Both the position numbers and the translations under genes were made by a program. Below are positions 34,550 to 43,643 of a stretch of 64,000 nt of DNA, one piece after another. Below the pieces are notes generated by a model. It ran no database searches. It worked only from the letters and a program-made list of their open reading frames with translations, and was not told the origin of the DNA. Source of the stretch: Rhizobium sp. BK650 (GTDB lineage: Bacteria; Pseudomonadota; Alphaproteobacteria; Rhizobiales; Rhizobiaceae); assembly GCF_014195325.1 (NCBI RefSeq), contig NZ_JACIBK010000004.1:124001-188000 (forward strand), given 5' to 3'. How positions within the stretch are numbered: the first letter of the stretch is position 1; each line of letters begins with the position of its first letter.

Positions 34550-35140
34550 ATGTTATTTCGCCGTCGCAAACCAGCAGGATTTAAGGAAAAGCTACGGGAG
34601 CTTGTCTGGCCCCGTAAAGGTTTTCTGCGCCCTGCACGCTATATCATGATGCGCGTTCTGCGCCTGTCTGCCTCACCGCACGCCGTTGCGATGGGCTTTG
34701 CCGCGGGTGTCTTTGTTTCGTGGACACCCTTTATCGGCGTGCATTTCATCATGGCCTTCGTCATCGCCTATTTCCTGTCGGGAAATATGGTGGCCGCCGC
34801 CCTTGGCTGCGCAGCCTTCGGCAATCCGCTGACCTATCCGTTCATCTGGGGCATCACCTGGGAAGTCGGTCATCTGCTGCTCAGCCGCCAGGCCCAGATA
34901 GAGGGCCAGACGATCGATCTCGCCGAACTCTTTCACAAGCTGCATTTCACGGAGCTCTGGAAGCCGGTGCTGGAGCCGATGCTGATCGGTGCCATCCCAC
35001 CGGGCGCCATCACCTCGGTTGCGCTTTACGCATTGACATTTTACACCGTCAAGGGCTTTCAGACGCGCCGCCGTGCGCGGCTGATGGAGCGTGCGCGTCT
35101 TCGCCTCTCCGATCCCGCCGGCAATATGCCAACCGTCTGA
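34550..35140 (+). CDS. DUF2062 membrane protein
   Basis: A 196-residue protein with two or three membrane helices and the DUF2062 signature: [40 protein letters not shown] and a last helix near [20 protein letters not shown] basic tail ([15 protein letters not shown]) follows. It lies 31 bp before acpS and probably shares its transcript. Function unknown. Confidence 0.85.
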   Translation: MLFRRRKPAGFKEKLRELVWPRKGFLRPARYIMMRVLRLSASPHAVAMGFAAGVFVSWTPFIGVHFIMAFVIAYFLSGNMVAAALGCAAFGNPLTYPFIWGITWEVGHLLLSRQAQIEGQTIDLAELFHKLHFTELWKPVLEPMLIGAIPPGAITSVALYALTFYTVKGFQTRRRARLMERARLRLSDPAGNMPTV

Positions 35141-35171
35141 GCCGAAACAAATTCATCCAGAAAGGCCTCGC

Positions 35172-35576
35172 ATGATCATCGGCATTGGCAGCGATCTCAT
35201 CGATATCAGGCGCGTGGAGAAATCCATCAAGCGTTTTGGTGATCGCTTCACGCATCGCTGTTTCACCGAGATCGAGCGTGCCCGTTCGGACCGCCGTGCC
35301 AACCGTGCCGAATCCTACGCCAAGCGTTTTGCCGCCAAGGAGGCCTGCTCCAAAGCGCTCGGCACGGGTCTGTCTCAGGGCGTATTCTGGAAGGATATGG
35401 GAGTCGTCAACCTGCCGAGCGGCAAGCCGACGATGAATCTGACGGGCGGTGCGGCCGTTGTGTTGCAGGCGATGCTGCCCGCGGGCCATAAGGCCGCCAT
35501 TCATTTGACAATAACCGATGATTATCCCTTGGCTCAGGCTTTTGTGATCATCGAAGCGCTGCCGGATGCCGTATGA
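35172..35576 (+). CDS. acpS: Holo-[acyl-carrier-protein] synthase
   Basis: A 134-residue phosphopantetheinyl transferase that activates acyl carrier proteins from CoA. The family motifs are [13 protein letters not shown] at the start (Mg-binding Asp) and [16 protein letters not shown] near residue 55. The start at 35172 is preferred because MIIGIGSD is the usual N-terminus; the frame is open from 35091. Operon with lepB and rnc. Confidence 0.95.
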   Translation: MIIGIGSDLIDIRRVEKSIKRFGDRFTHRCFTEIERARSDRRANRAESYAKRFAAKEACSKALGTGLSQGVFWKDMGVVNLPSGKPTMNLTGGAAVVLQAMLPAGHKAAIHLTITDDYPLAQAFVIIEALPDAV

Positions 35577-35688
35577 TAGCGACCTCGTCGCTTTTAATGC
35601 CGTCGTTATTGCCGCCGCCGGTCGAAGCCGTTAGAGAGAACATCAGAAAGAAATGCGCCTTTACGGCGTTTTGAAGGAACAAGACTGC

Positions 35689-36432
35689 GTGTCCGAAAAA
35701 GTCGAAGCCAAGCCGAATGCCCTCTGGGAAAATATCAAGGTCATCATCCAGGCTCTCCTCCTGGCCATGATTATCAGGACGGTCCTGTTCCAGCCTTTTA
35801 CCATTCCCTCGGGCTCGATGATGCCGACGCTGCTGGTCGGCGACTATATCTTCGTCAACAAGTTTGCTTACGGCTATTCGAAATATTCGCTGCCTTTCTC
35901 GCCGGATATTTTCAGCGGCCGCATTTTCGGTTCCGATCCGAAGCGCGGTGATATCGTCGTTTTCCGTTTCCCGCCGAATCCCGATGTCGATTACATCAAG
36001 CGCGTCGTCGGACTGCCGGGCGACCACATCCAGGTTACGGACGGTATTCTCTACGTCAACGGGAAGCCCGTTCCGAAGGTGCCCGACGGTACGTTCAACT
36101 CCGACTATAAGCTCGATCCGGGCCAGGACGTGCCGGTATTTCGCGAGACGCTCGATAACGGCAAGACCTACGACACGCTTGATCAGTCGCCGGTTTCGCG
36201 CGGTGACAACACCCGCGAGTTCATTGTTCCGGAAGGCCATTATTTCATGATGGGCGACAACCGCGACAACTCGCTCGACAGCCGCTTCGATGTCGGCTTC
36301 GTCCCGGCAGAAAACCTTGTCGGCCGTGCAAGCGTCATCTTCTTTTCGCTGGGCAATGACACGTCCTTCCGCGAAATCTGGAAATGGCCGACCAACATGC
36401 GCTGGGATCGCCTCTTCAAGGTTGTTGAATGA
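35689..36432 (+). CDS. lepB: Signal peptidase I
   Basis: A 247-residue inner-membrane protease that cleaves secretory signal peptides. One N-terminal helix (IIQALLLAMIIRTVLFQPF) is followed by the catalytic Ser in IPSGSMMPTLLVGDY, the catalytic Lys in DVDYIKRVVGLPGD and the box FMMGDNRDNSLDSR. The GTG at 35689 (MSEKVEAKPN) has AAGGA upstream and fits the usual length; an ATG at 35653 would add 12 residues. Its stop overlaps the rnc start in ATGA. Confidence 0.95.
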   Translation: MSEKVEAKPNALWENIKVIIQALLLAMIIRTVLFQPFTIPSGSMMPTLLVGDYIFVNKFAYGYSKYSLPFSPDIFSGRIFGSDPKRGDIVVFRFPPNPDVDYIKRVVGLPGDHIQVTDGILYVNGKPVPKVPDGTFNSDYKLDPGQDVPVFRETLDNGKTYDTLDQSPVSRGDNTREFIVPEGHYFMMGDNRDNSLDSRFDVGFVPAENLVGRASVIFFSLGNDTSFREIWKWPTNMRWDRLFKVVE

Positions 36433-37142
36433 GCAAGGCGCAGACGCTCTCAGCGGCGGACCGCGCAAAGCTTGAAACCCTGATCGGGCATGAATTCACC
36501 GAGAAGGAACGTCTGGACCGCGCGCTGACCCATGCCAGCGCGCGCACCGACAAGGGCAATTACGAGCGGCTTGAATTTCTCGGCGACAGGGTTCTCGGGC
36601 TCTGCATCGCCGAGTTGCTGTTTCGCACTTTCGGGACTGCGGCCGAAGGCGAGCTCTCGGTGCGTCTTAACCAGCTCGTCAGTGCCGAAACCTGCGCTGC
36701 CGTTGCCGACGAACTCAATCTCCACCTCTATATCCGCACCGGCGCAGATGTGAAGAAACTGACCGGCAAGCGCATGATGAACGTGCGTGCCGATGTCGTT
36801 GAAAGCCTGATCGCCGCTCTCTATCTCGATGGCGGCCTGGAGGTCGCCCGCCGCTTCATCCTGCGCTATTGGGAAGGCAGGGCGGTGCGCGCCGATGGCG
36901 CCCGTCGTGATGCGAAGACCGAACTGCAGGAATGGTCGCACGCCAAATATGGCGTTACACCCGTCTACCGGGTTGAAGAACGCAGCGGACCGGATCATGA
37001 TCCCCGCTTTAAGGTGACTGTTACCGTCGCTGGCGTTACACCGGAGACGGGTATAGAGCGCTCCAAGCGTGCTGCAGAACAGGTCGCCGCGACGAAAATG
37101 CTCGAGCGCGAAGGCATTTGGCAGACATCTGCCGGAAATTGA
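36429..37142 (+). CDS. rnc: Ribonuclease III
   Basis: A 237-residue double-strand-specific endoribonuclease. The catalytic signature is NYERLEFLGDRVLGLCIAEL with its acidic residues (about 36-55), and the second acidic site is DVVESLIAALYLDGG. The double-stranded RNA-binding domain fills residues 165-230 (AKTELQEWSHAKYGVTPVY, AAEQVAATKMLE). The 4-bp overlap with lepB indicates coupled translation; era follows after 8 bp. Confidence 0.96.
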   Translation: MSKAQTLSAADRAKLETLIGHEFTEKERLDRALTHASARTDKGNYERLEFLGDRVLGLCIAELLFRTFGTAAEGELSVRLNQLVSAETCAAVADELNLHLYIRTGADVKKLTGKRMMNVRADVVESLIAALYLDGGLEVARRFILRYWEGRAVRADGARRDAKTELQEWSHAKYGVTPVYRVEERSGPDHDPRFKVTVTVAGVTPETGIERSKRAAEQVAATKMLEREGIWQTSAGN

Positions 37143-37150
37143 CGGGATCA

Positions 37151-38089
37151 ATGACAGAAGAAAACGAAATGGCGGCAGAAACTTCCGCTGAAAGCAATCC
37201 GACGCATTCCGGCTTTGTCGCCTTGATCGGCCCCACCAATGCCGGCAAATCGACGCTGGTCAACCGCCTCGTTGGCGCGAAAGTGTCGATCGTCAGCCAC
37301 AAGGTGCAGACGACGCGCGCCATCGTCCGCGGCATCGCCATTCATAACAATGCGCAGATTGTATTCATGGATACGCCGGGCATCTTCAAGCCGCGCCGCC
37401 GCCTCGATCGCGCCATGGTGACATCCGCCTGGGGCGGCGCCAAGGACGCCGATCTCATCATGCTCTTGATCGACAGCGAACGCGGCCTGCGCGGCGATGC
37501 CGAAGCCATCCTCGAAGGTCTGAAGGATGTCCCGCAGAAGAAAATCCTCGTTCTCAACAAGATCGACCGCGTCAACCGTGAGCTGCTCTTGGCAATCGCC
37601 GCCACCGCAAACCAGAAGGTGGAGTTCGACCAGACCTTCATGATCTCCGCAGAGAACGGTTCGGGCTGCGGCGACGTCATGGATTATCTCGCAAAGACGC
37701 TGCCCGAGGGTCCCTGGTATTATCCGGAAGACCAGATTTCCGATCTGCCGATGCGCCAGCTCGCGGCCGAAATTACCCGTGAAAAGCTCTTCCTGCGCCT
37801 GCATCAGGAACTTCCCTATTCCTCGCATGTCGAGACGGAGAAATGGGAAGAGCGCAAGGATGGCTCCGTGCGCATCGAACAGGTCATCTATGTCGAACGC
37901 GACAGCCAGAAGAAAATTGCGCTCGGCAAAGGCGGCGAAACGATCAAGGCGATCTCGTCGGCGTCGCGCCGCGAACTGTCCGAAATCCTCGAGCAGCCCG
38001 TGCATCTCTTCCTGTTCGTCAAGGTCCGCGAAAACTGGGGCGATGATCCCGAACGCTTCCGAGAGATGGGGCTCGAATTCCCGCACTAA
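37151..38089 (+). CDS. era: GTPase Era
   Basis: A 312-residue GTPase needed for 30S ribosome maturation. The G1 motif is GPTNAGKSTLVNRLVG, G2 TTRAIVRG, G3 DTPGIFKPRRRLDRA and G4 NKIDRVNRE. The C-terminal KH domain carries GKGGETIKAISSASRREL and binds 16S rRNA. The start at 37151 is the most likely of ATGs at 37118, 37151 and 37169. A repeat array begins 1 bp after the stop. Confidence 0.96.
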   Translation: MTEENEMAAETSAESNPTHSGFVALIGPTNAGKSTLVNRLVGAKVSIVSHKVQTTRAIVRGIAIHNNAQIVFMDTPGIFKPRRRLDRAMVTSAWGGAKDADLIMLLIDSERGLRGDAEAILEGLKDVPQKKILVLNKIDRVNRELLLAIAATANQKVEFDQTFMISAENGSGCGDVMDYLAKTLPEGPWYYPEDQISDLPMRQLAAEITREKLFLRLHQELPYSSHVETEKWEERKDGSVRIEQVIYVERDSQKKIALGKGGETIKAISSASRRELSEILEQPVHLFLFVKVRENWGDDPERFREMGLEFPH

Positions 38090-38090
38090 C

Positions 38091-38224
38091 GCATGTCGCG
38101 CAAAAGTGAGCATCGGTTTTGCGATAACGACATGCGACAAACAAAAGCATGTCGCGCAAAAGTGAGCATCGGTTTTGCGATAACGAGATGCGGCAAACAA
38201 AAGCACGCGCGCAAAAGTGAGCAG
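38091..38224. repeat. Tandem array of a 56-bp palindromic unit after era
   Basis: Unit 1 (38091-38146) and unit 2 (38147-38202) differ at few positions; a third is cut at 38224. Each holds CATGTCGCGCAAAAGTGAGC, then GGTTTTGCGATAACGACATG, where CATGTCG and CGACATG pair. Related single copies follow at 39147 and 60353. Confidence 0.9.
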
Positions 38225-38348
38225 CCGCCGAGATCGTCGCACGCACTAAAGTGACAACGAAATCGGCGAGTGGCGCTCAGCCCCTTGTTTCCACGTAAAA
38301 ATCGCTGCCTGTTCCAAGGAACGAATCGCCCTGTCTGCGCATTGATAG

Positions 38349-38371
38349 CGGCGCTGTAATTTGCAGCGCCG
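38349..38371 (+). promoter_or_regulatory. Hairpin in the leader of the Crp/Fnr gene
   Basis: CGGCGCTG and CAGCGCCG form an 8-bp stem with a 7-nt AT-rich loop, ending 22 nt before the ATG, followed by GATTTTG. It could limit translation or be a remnant terminator. Confidence 0.4.
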
Positions 38372-38393
38372 ATTTTGCGACGACAGGGAAAAG

Positions 38394-39146
38394 ATGGCGA
38401 CGGCCAAACCTACCCATTCCTTCAAGACGCCCTGCGAGCAATGTCCATTGCGGCCTTTGCCGCATTTCCGCGAGTTCAGCCGTGACGAGTTGGAATTCGT
38501 CGCAAAGTTCAAGAGAGGGGAGTTGGCCGCCGATGCCGGCGCAACCATCCTGGTCGAAGGTGCCCACAGCGCTCACCTGTTCACGGTGCTCTCTGGCTGG
38601 GGTTTTCGCTACAAAATGCTGGAGGATGGCCGCCGGCAGATTCTGAACTACGTCGTGCCGGGCGACCTGATCGGCCTGCAGGGCACCATCATGGGGGAGA
38701 TGCAGCATTCGGTGGAGGCCCTGTCGCCGGTAACGCTTTGCGTTTTCGAGCGCGATAAGATGATGACGCTTTATAACAAGCACCCTTCGCTTGCCTTCGA
38801 TATTACCTGGATCGCGGCACAGGAGGAGCGCATTCTCGATGAGCACCTGCTGAGCATCGGCCGCCGTTCGGCGCTCGAGAGAGCCGCCTATCTCATCGCC
38901 TTCCTTTTCGAGCGCGCAAGGAGGCACGGCCTTTTCAACGGGCGCAATGTCATCCCGATCACGCAACAGCATGTTGCCGATACGCTTGGTCTTTCGATCG
39001 TTCACACCAACAAAACGCTGAAAAAGCTTGCAGGACGCAACCTGATCCGCTGGCAGGAGCGCGGTTGCGACGTCCTGAACGGGGAAGGCCTCATGCAAGC
39101 GGCCGGCTGGGAAGGGCTACGGGAAGGAAAGCGTCCTTTCATTTAG
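38394..39146 (+). CDS. Crp/Fnr-family transcriptional regulator
   Basis: A 250-residue regulator with a cyclic-nucleotide-like domain (residues 30-140) and a C-terminal winged helix (ITQQHVADTLGLSIVHTNKT, then LKKLAGRNLIRW). Near the N-terminus CEQCPLRPLPHF gives two cysteines in CxxC, but the four-Cys iron-sulfur set of FNR is not complete. Start 38394 follows GACAGGGAAAAG. With the response regulator it interrupts the usual era-recO order, and repeats lie on both sides. Oxygen- or redox-linked control is possible but unproven. Confidence 0.85.
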   Translation: MATAKPTHSFKTPCEQCPLRPLPHFREFSRDELEFVAKFKRGELAADAGATILVEGAHSAHLFTVLSGWGFRYKMLEDGRRQILNYVVPGDLIGLQGTIMGEMQHSVEALSPVTLCVFERDKMMTLYNKHPSLAFDITWIAAQEERILDEHLLSIGRRSALERAAYLIAFLFERARRHGLFNGRNVIPITQQHVADTLGLSIVHTNKTLKKLAGRNLIRWQERGCDVLNGEGLMQAAGWEGLREGKRPFI

Positions 39147-39212
39147 GCGTGTCGCGCAAAAGTGTGCGGTGTTTTGCGCTGACGATATGCGTAAAACAAG
39201 GACTTAAAGCGG
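39147..39212. repeat. Single diverged copy of the 56-bp repeat after the Crp/Fnr gene
   Basis: GTGTCGCGCAAAAGTGTGCG, then GTTTTGCGCTGACGATATGC, then AAAACAAGGACTTAAAGCGG. It starts directly after the stop codon. Confidence 0.8.
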
Positions 39213-39581
39213 CATAGGCAGATCCAAAAGATTGCGACGCATTTTGAAATCTTCTTCGAGCCGCCGTTCATACGGAGCATTTAAGGATATAACTAATTGA
39301 TTTTACATATCAATCTTTCCGGAAATCGCTTCCGCTTTACGCGCTGACGCTGGAGTCTTATCGGTCAACCTTGATGTCTTTTTTAAATGTCATTCGACGT
39401 CGGCAAAACTAAAGTCGTCCATCCTTCCTCTGATTTTCGTTCTTATCGACCGGAGGCGAAAATGTGGCTATTGAGTTGCAGTGACAACCATCCTAACGGT
39501 CCAGGCGGGAACCGCGGAAATGATATTTACGAAATGGCAGAGGTGCGGCAAAATTCTCGCTTCACGAGGGGCATGAAGATC
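39213..39581. other. AT-rich gap before the response regulator
   Basis: The region holds a TTGAT-N7-ATCAA palindrome (39297-39313) but no convincing gene. An ORF from 39387 runs into the response regulator, but it lacks a ribosome site and its first 65 residues look non-coding. Confidence 0.45.
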
Positions 39582-39950
39582 ATGGACGCAAAGACCCGTG
39601 TTCTGGTCCTGGAAGACAGCATGATCATCGCCATGGAGGCGGAAGATATCCTGCGCATCGTGGGCGCTGACGCGATCGATATTGCCAGCAGCCTCGATCA
39701 GGCGCGCGACGCGATCCGCGCTGCAAATTATGATTTCGCGCTTCTCGACGTGAATCTTGGCGAAGCGATGAGCTTCGATTTCGCCCGCGACCTGTCGCAG
39801 GCGAACATCCCTTTCGGCTTCGTCAGCGGCTATTCCGATACTCAGGATTTTCCGACCGACCTTCAGGACGTTCCGCTTCTCGTCAAGCCTTTCGATGAGG
39901 ATGCGATGCGCGACTTCCTCCAAAAGCTTTTCCCGTCGCCTGCCGAATGA
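39582..39950 (+). CDS. Receiver-only response regulator
   Basis: A 122-residue CheY-like receiver domain with no output domain. It has the acidic pocket VLVLEDSMIIAMEAEDIL, the phospho-acceptor Asp in YDFALLDVNLGEAMSF, and the switch Lys in PLLVKPFDEDAMRDFL. The start at 39582 has GAGGGG upstream at suitable distance; MKIMD at 39573 is the alternative. The cognate kinase is not nearby. Such proteins often act in phosphorelays or by protein contact. Confidence 0.85.
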   Translation: MDAKTRVLVLEDSMIIAMEAEDILRIVGADAIDIASSLDQARDAIRAANYDFALLDVNLGEAMSFDFARDLSQANIPFGFVSGYSDTQDFPTDLQDVPLLVKPFDEDAMRDFLQKLFPSPAE

Positions 39951-40055
39951 ACGGCCTGGCGCCGGCCTTGCTGTAGAACCTTCGCCGGTCAGAGTGCTTC
40001 AATCTGGCCAGGAAAGGCTTTAAAGTGAATCGGCAGGCTGAAGGACGGTTTTCCG

Positions 40056-40826
40056 ATGCAATGGCAGGATCAGGCGATCATTCTTGGCGTCAAGCGCCAC
40101 GGCGAGACGAGCGTCATCGCCGAGGTGATGACGCGTGAGCGCGGCCGCCATCTCGGTCTCGTCCGTTCCGGCCGTTCGCGCACTATGCAGCCGGTGCTGC
40201 AGCCAGGTAATGAAGTGGAAGTCATCTGGCGTGCCCGGCTGGATGAGCACCTCGGCGAATTCCGTATCGAACCGCTGAAGCTGCGTGCTGGGCGGCTGAT
40301 GGAGACGGCAACTGCCGTCTACGGCGTGCAGGCCATGGGCGCGCTGCTGCGCCTGTTGCCGGAGCGCGACCCGCATCCGCATCTCTTCGAGGCGCTGGAA
40401 GTCATCCTCGATCATCTCCACAATCCCGTCGATGCTGGCGAGCTCTTCGTGCGCTTCGAGCTCGCGGTGCTGAACGATCTCGGCTTCGGGCTCGACCTCA
40501 CCGAATGTGCCGCGACCGGAGCCCGCACCGATCTCGCTTATGTCTCACCGAAATCGGGCCGCGCCGTCAGTCGCGGTGCCGGAGAGCCTTGGGCCGACAA
40601 GATGCTGATTTTGCCGGCATTCCTGAGTGTGCAGAAAAACACTGCGGCCGATTTCGAGAGCCTGACGGCAGCATTCCGTCTGACTGGATTCTTTCTGCAT
40701 CGCCATGTCTATGAGCCCCGTGGCCTGGAGGCTTCGGCAGCACGCGAGGGTTTCGTCCAGGCGGCACTCAAGGCACTGAACCCGGCTCGCGGGACGCTTT
40801 CTCGGCCGGATGAGCTTTCTGCCTGA
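40056..40826 (+). CDS. recO: DNA repair protein RecO
   Basis: A 256-residue recombination mediator that helps load RecA on gapped DNA with RecF and RecR. The N-terminal OB fold is [39 protein letters not shown]. The helical C-terminal part has [18 protein letters not shown] and CAATGA, while the zinc-finger cysteines of other RecO proteins are reduced to a single Cys here. Usually follows era in alphaproteobacteria. Confidence 0.93.
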   Translation: MQWQDQAIILGVKRHGETSVIAEVMTRERGRHLGLVRSGRSRTMQPVLQPGNEVEVIWRARLDEHLGEFRIEPLKLRAGRLMETATAVYGVQAMGALLRLLPERDPHPHLFEALEVILDHLHNPVDAGELFVRFELAVLNDLGFGLDLTECAATGARTDLAYVSPKSGRAVSRGAGEPWADKMLILPAFLSVQKNTAADFESLTAAFRLTGFFLHRHVYEPRGLEASAAREGFVQAALKALNPARGTLSRPDELSA

Positions 40827-40925
40827 GCGTTTTTCATCTCCGCAAAACACCTTTCAACTTTGGCGGTTTACCGCCGTGGTTCGCCCTCCTATCTCTCCTT
40901 CGACTGAACGCTCAAGGAGGAAGCC

Positions 40926-41921
40926 ATGCTGACTAAGCCGGAAACATCGACCACAATCAAGCTCTGGAACGGGCAGCAGGTTCTCCGCCTTGGCATGGGC
41001 TGCTGGGCGATCGGCGGTCCCTTCTTTGCGGGCGAGACGCCGCTCGGCTGGGGGGAGGTGGACGACGATGAGTCCATAGCAGCCATCAACCGTGCGATCG
41101 ACCTTGGCATTCGCTTCTTCGATACGGCCTCCAATTATGGTGCCGGCCATTCGGAAGAGATTCTGGGGCGAGCGATCGGCAACCGCCCCGATATCGTCAT
41201 TGCCACCAAATTCGGCTTTGCAACCAATCCGGAAACGAAGCAGGCGACCGGAGCTTTTGCCGATCCGGCCTTCATCCGCCAGTCCGTCGAAACGTCCCTG
41301 CGCCGGCTGAAGCGTGAACGTCTCGATCTCCTGCAATTCCACATCAACGATTTTCCGTTGGACCAGTCTGACGCGGTCTTCGATACGCTTGAAAGCCTGC
41401 GGGGAGAGGGCAAGATCGATGCCTTCGGCTGGAGCACGGATTTTCCCGATCGCGCTTCCCGCCAAGCCGGTCGTCCTGGCTTCGTCTCTATCCAGCATAC
41501 GATGAACGTCTTCGAGCCCGTGCCTCAGATGATCGATGTCATCGAAAAGAACGGTCTTCTCTCCATCAACCGCGGTCCGCTGGCCATGGGCCTGCTGACA
41601 GGCAAGTTCACGCCGGATAAGGCGGTTGGTGCCAAGGATGTGCGCGGCGCAGCTCTCGAATGGATGGTCTATTTCAAGGACGGCCGCATCGCACCGGAAT
41701 TTGCGGCAAGGCTCGATGCTGTGCGCAGCCTGCTGACATCAGGCGGACGCACGCTGACACAGGGCGCGCTCGCCTGGCTGTGGGCGCGTTCCTCGCGCAC
41801 CCTGCCGATTCCCGGTTTTCGGACGGTAGCCCAGGTCGAAGAAAATGCCGGCGCCTTGGAAAAGGGACCATTGCCGGCCGATGTTATGGCGGAGATCGAC
41901 GCCGCGCTTGCACGGGTTTGA
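40926..41921 (+). CDS. Aldo/keto reductase
   Basis: A 331-residue NADPH-dependent (alpha/beta)8-barrel enzyme. The catalytic tetrad is visible as Asp and Tyr in RFFDTASNYGAGHSEEILG, Lys in IVIATKFGFATNP and His in LLQFHINDFPL. The cofactor end is LWARSSRTLPIPGFRTVAQVEEN. GCTCAAGGAGGAAGCC precedes the ATG. Substrate not predictable. Confidence 0.92.
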   Translation: MLTKPETSTTIKLWNGQQVLRLGMGCWAIGGPFFAGETPLGWGEVDDDESIAAINRAIDLGIRFFDTASNYGAGHSEEILGRAIGNRPDIVIATKFGFATNPETKQATGAFADPAFIRQSVETSLRRLKRERLDLLQFHINDFPLDQSDAVFDTLESLRGEGKIDAFGWSTDFPDRASRQAGRPGFVSIQHTMNVFEPVPQMIDVIEKNGLLSINRGPLAMGLLTGKFTPDKAVGAKDVRGAALEWMVYFKDGRIAPEFAARLDAVRSLLTSGGRTLTQGALAWLWARSSRTLPIPGFRTVAQVEENAGALEKGPLPADVMAEIDAALARV

Positions 41922-41927
41922 GGAAGA

Positions 41928-42788
41928 TCATCCTCGCACCCGAACCTTCAGCGGCCAGCCTTCCGGCCGTGCCTCGATGATTTTCACCTCATCGCCGATC
42001 GTGACCCTGCCATTGCCGCGCGGGGTCATGTTCCAGCCGAAAAGCGGGCCAGGTACGCGTCGGTCGCCGGACATGCGGATGCGGCCCATGGCAGGCATCG
42101 GGTTTGGCACGTCGCGTGAGCCCGTCGACTGGTCCTGCGTCGTCATGATGCAACGGGAGCAAGGCTTAACGAGGTCGAAGCGGATGTCTGCGATCTCGAT
42201 TGCGGCCCAGCGGTCTTCCGCCCAGGCTTCGTCGGTATCGACAACGATATTCGGCCTGAAACGCTCCATGCCGACACTGCCTTCGGCATTGGCAGCAAGA
42301 TCGGCGTTAAGCGCCTTCAGCGATCCCGTCGTCGTCACCAGAATCTGGTAGCCGTCGGCAAAAGTCACTGGCGAGCCTTCACCCGCCCATTCGGCACTGG
42401 CCGTCCGCTGAGCTTGGCCATCGAAGAAGACGAGCTTCACATCACGGCCGAGCCATTCCGAAAGCTTTGTGTTACTCTCATCGTCGGCAACGGCCGCGCT
42501 GACAGCTGATTTCCAAACGACGACGTCCAGCCGCCGGTCCGGATGCGGTGGCGGCACGGCGATCTCAGGCTTGCCTTGCATCAGCAGCCGGAAGGCGCCG
42601 GCCTCGGGCCGCACCCCGATACGAGCAAGGGCAGGGAGCTCGCGCTGCGTGATGAAATGCCCATCCAGGTCCGTCACCATCGCACGCCGATCGCCGGGCA
42701 GCCCATAGGTGTCGATATCCGTAGAGGGCAGCGCGATGCCGCGGGCGCTCTTGAGCGGGTAAATGAAGAGATCGCTGACACGCATCAT
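41928..42788 (-). CDS. MOSC-domain protein
   Basis: A 286-residue protein with an N-terminal MOSC beta-barrel domain (VSDLFIYPLKSARGIALPST, LPGDRRAMVTD) and a C-terminal MOSC domain (FRPNIVVDTDEAWAEDRW, LVKPCSRCIMTTQDQSTGSR). The conserved Cys in PCSRC should bind the molybdenum cofactor, as in mARC and YcbX proteins, which reduce N-hydroxylated compounds. Ends 7 bp from the convergent aldo/keto reductase gene. Confidence 0.9.
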   Translation of the reverse strand: MMRVSDLFIYPLKSARGIALPSTDIDTYGLPGDRRAMVTDLDGHFITQRELPALARIGVRPEAGAFRLLMQGKPEIAVPPPHPDRRLDVVVWKSAVSAAVADDESNTKLSEWLGRDVKLVFFDGQAQRTASAEWAGEGSPVTFADGYQILVTTTGSLKALNADLAANAEGSVGMERFRPNIVVDTDEAWAEDRWAAIEIADIRFDLVKPCSRCIMTTQDQSTGSRDVPNPMPAMGRIRMSGDRRVPGPLFGWNMTPRGNGRVTIGDEVKIIEARPEGWPLKVRVRG

Positions 42789-42825
42789 AGGCTCCTAGAT
42801 TTCGTTCCGATTACATTTCGTCCAA

Positions 42826-43470
42826 TTAGATCTCGTCCATGAATGCCGCGAGGAAGTCGCGCAGGCTCCTGTCGCGGGCGGCTGCCAGCTCGCGGCCGGT
42901 CCGTGTCTGAAAACCATCTGCCAGCTTGAACAGTTTCGTCTCAAAGTGGTCAATCACATACCGCTTGTCATCGAGCGGTCGATCCTTCGCGGATGGATCG
43001 AAAGGATCGTAAAGGGCCGATCCGAGTCGTCCCCCGATATAGAAACAACGTGCCGCGCCGATCATACCGATGGCATCCAGCCTGTCCGCATCCTGCAGGA
43101 TTTTTGCCTCCAGCGTCTCCGGCGGAACGTTAGCCGAAAAGCTGTGTGCCGTCACCGCATGGGCAACATCGGCGATATTATCGTCGCTCCATCCGAGCTC
43201 TTTCAGTATCTGCGAGGCTTTCTCAGCGGCGAGTGCCGACGCCCGGGCGCGCAAAGGTGAATTCTTCTCGACGGCGACGCAATCATGCAGCAGCACGGCA
43301 GCTGCCAGCACATGCGCGTTGCCGCCTTCCGCAGCGTGGATGCGCATGGCATTGCGGAAGACGCGTAGGATATGGGCAAGGTCGTGCGACCCGTCGTCAC
43401 CCTCGGTCGCATGTGGAATGAGCTCCCCCGCCAGGGACTCGTGGGGAGAGAAGGCTTCGGCCCTGAACAT
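42826..43470 (-). CDS. HD-domain hydrolase (YedJ-like)
   Basis: A 214-residue metal-dependent phosphohydrolase. The HD signature is DGSHDLAHILRVFRNAM with His and Asp, then AAVLLHDCVAVEKNSP and later KILQDADRLDAIGMIGAARC. GGTGAGG before the ATG at 43470 supports that start; a GTG at 43479 is possible. Probably acts on a nucleotide or related phosphate ester. Confidence 0.85.
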   Translation of the reverse strand: MFRAEAFSPHESLAGELIPHATEGDDGSHDLAHILRVFRNAMRIHAAEGGNAHVLAAAVLLHDCVAVEKNSPLRARASALAAEKASQILKELGWSDDNIADVAHAVTAHSFSANVPPETLEAKILQDADRLDAIGMIGAARCFYIGGRLGSALYDPFDPSAKDRPLDDKRYVIDHFETKLFKLADGFQTRTGRELAAARDRSLRDFLAAFMDEI

Positions 43471-43484
43471 CGTCCTCACCGGTT

Positions 43485-43589
43485 TTTACAGCATCGGCCC
43501 GAAAATCGGAAACGATCTTCGGAAGCCTGATGCGTCGATTCAAGGAGTTAGAGCGTCCTTTGTGCCTCGAATGGCGGACGGCGCTCTAA
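43485..43589. repeat. RIME-like palindromic repeat, copy 2
   Basis: Same element and orientation as 7614-7721: TTTACAGCATCGGCCCG, then GCCTGATGCGTCGATTCAAG, ending GGCGCTCTAA. The second palindrome has decayed here (TGTGCCTCGAATGGCGGAC). Confidence 0.8.
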
Positions 43590-43643
43590 CGGGTTCGAAT
43601 TCCGTCGATAACGGCTTGGCAGGCGAGTCGCAACATGCCGAAG

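Noticed and set aside
39297..39313. TTGAT-N7-ATCAA palindrome near the Crp/Fnr gene, FNR/FixK box-like
   Set aside because: The FNR/FixK box needs TTGA-N6-TCAA; here the half-sites are three bases too far apart.
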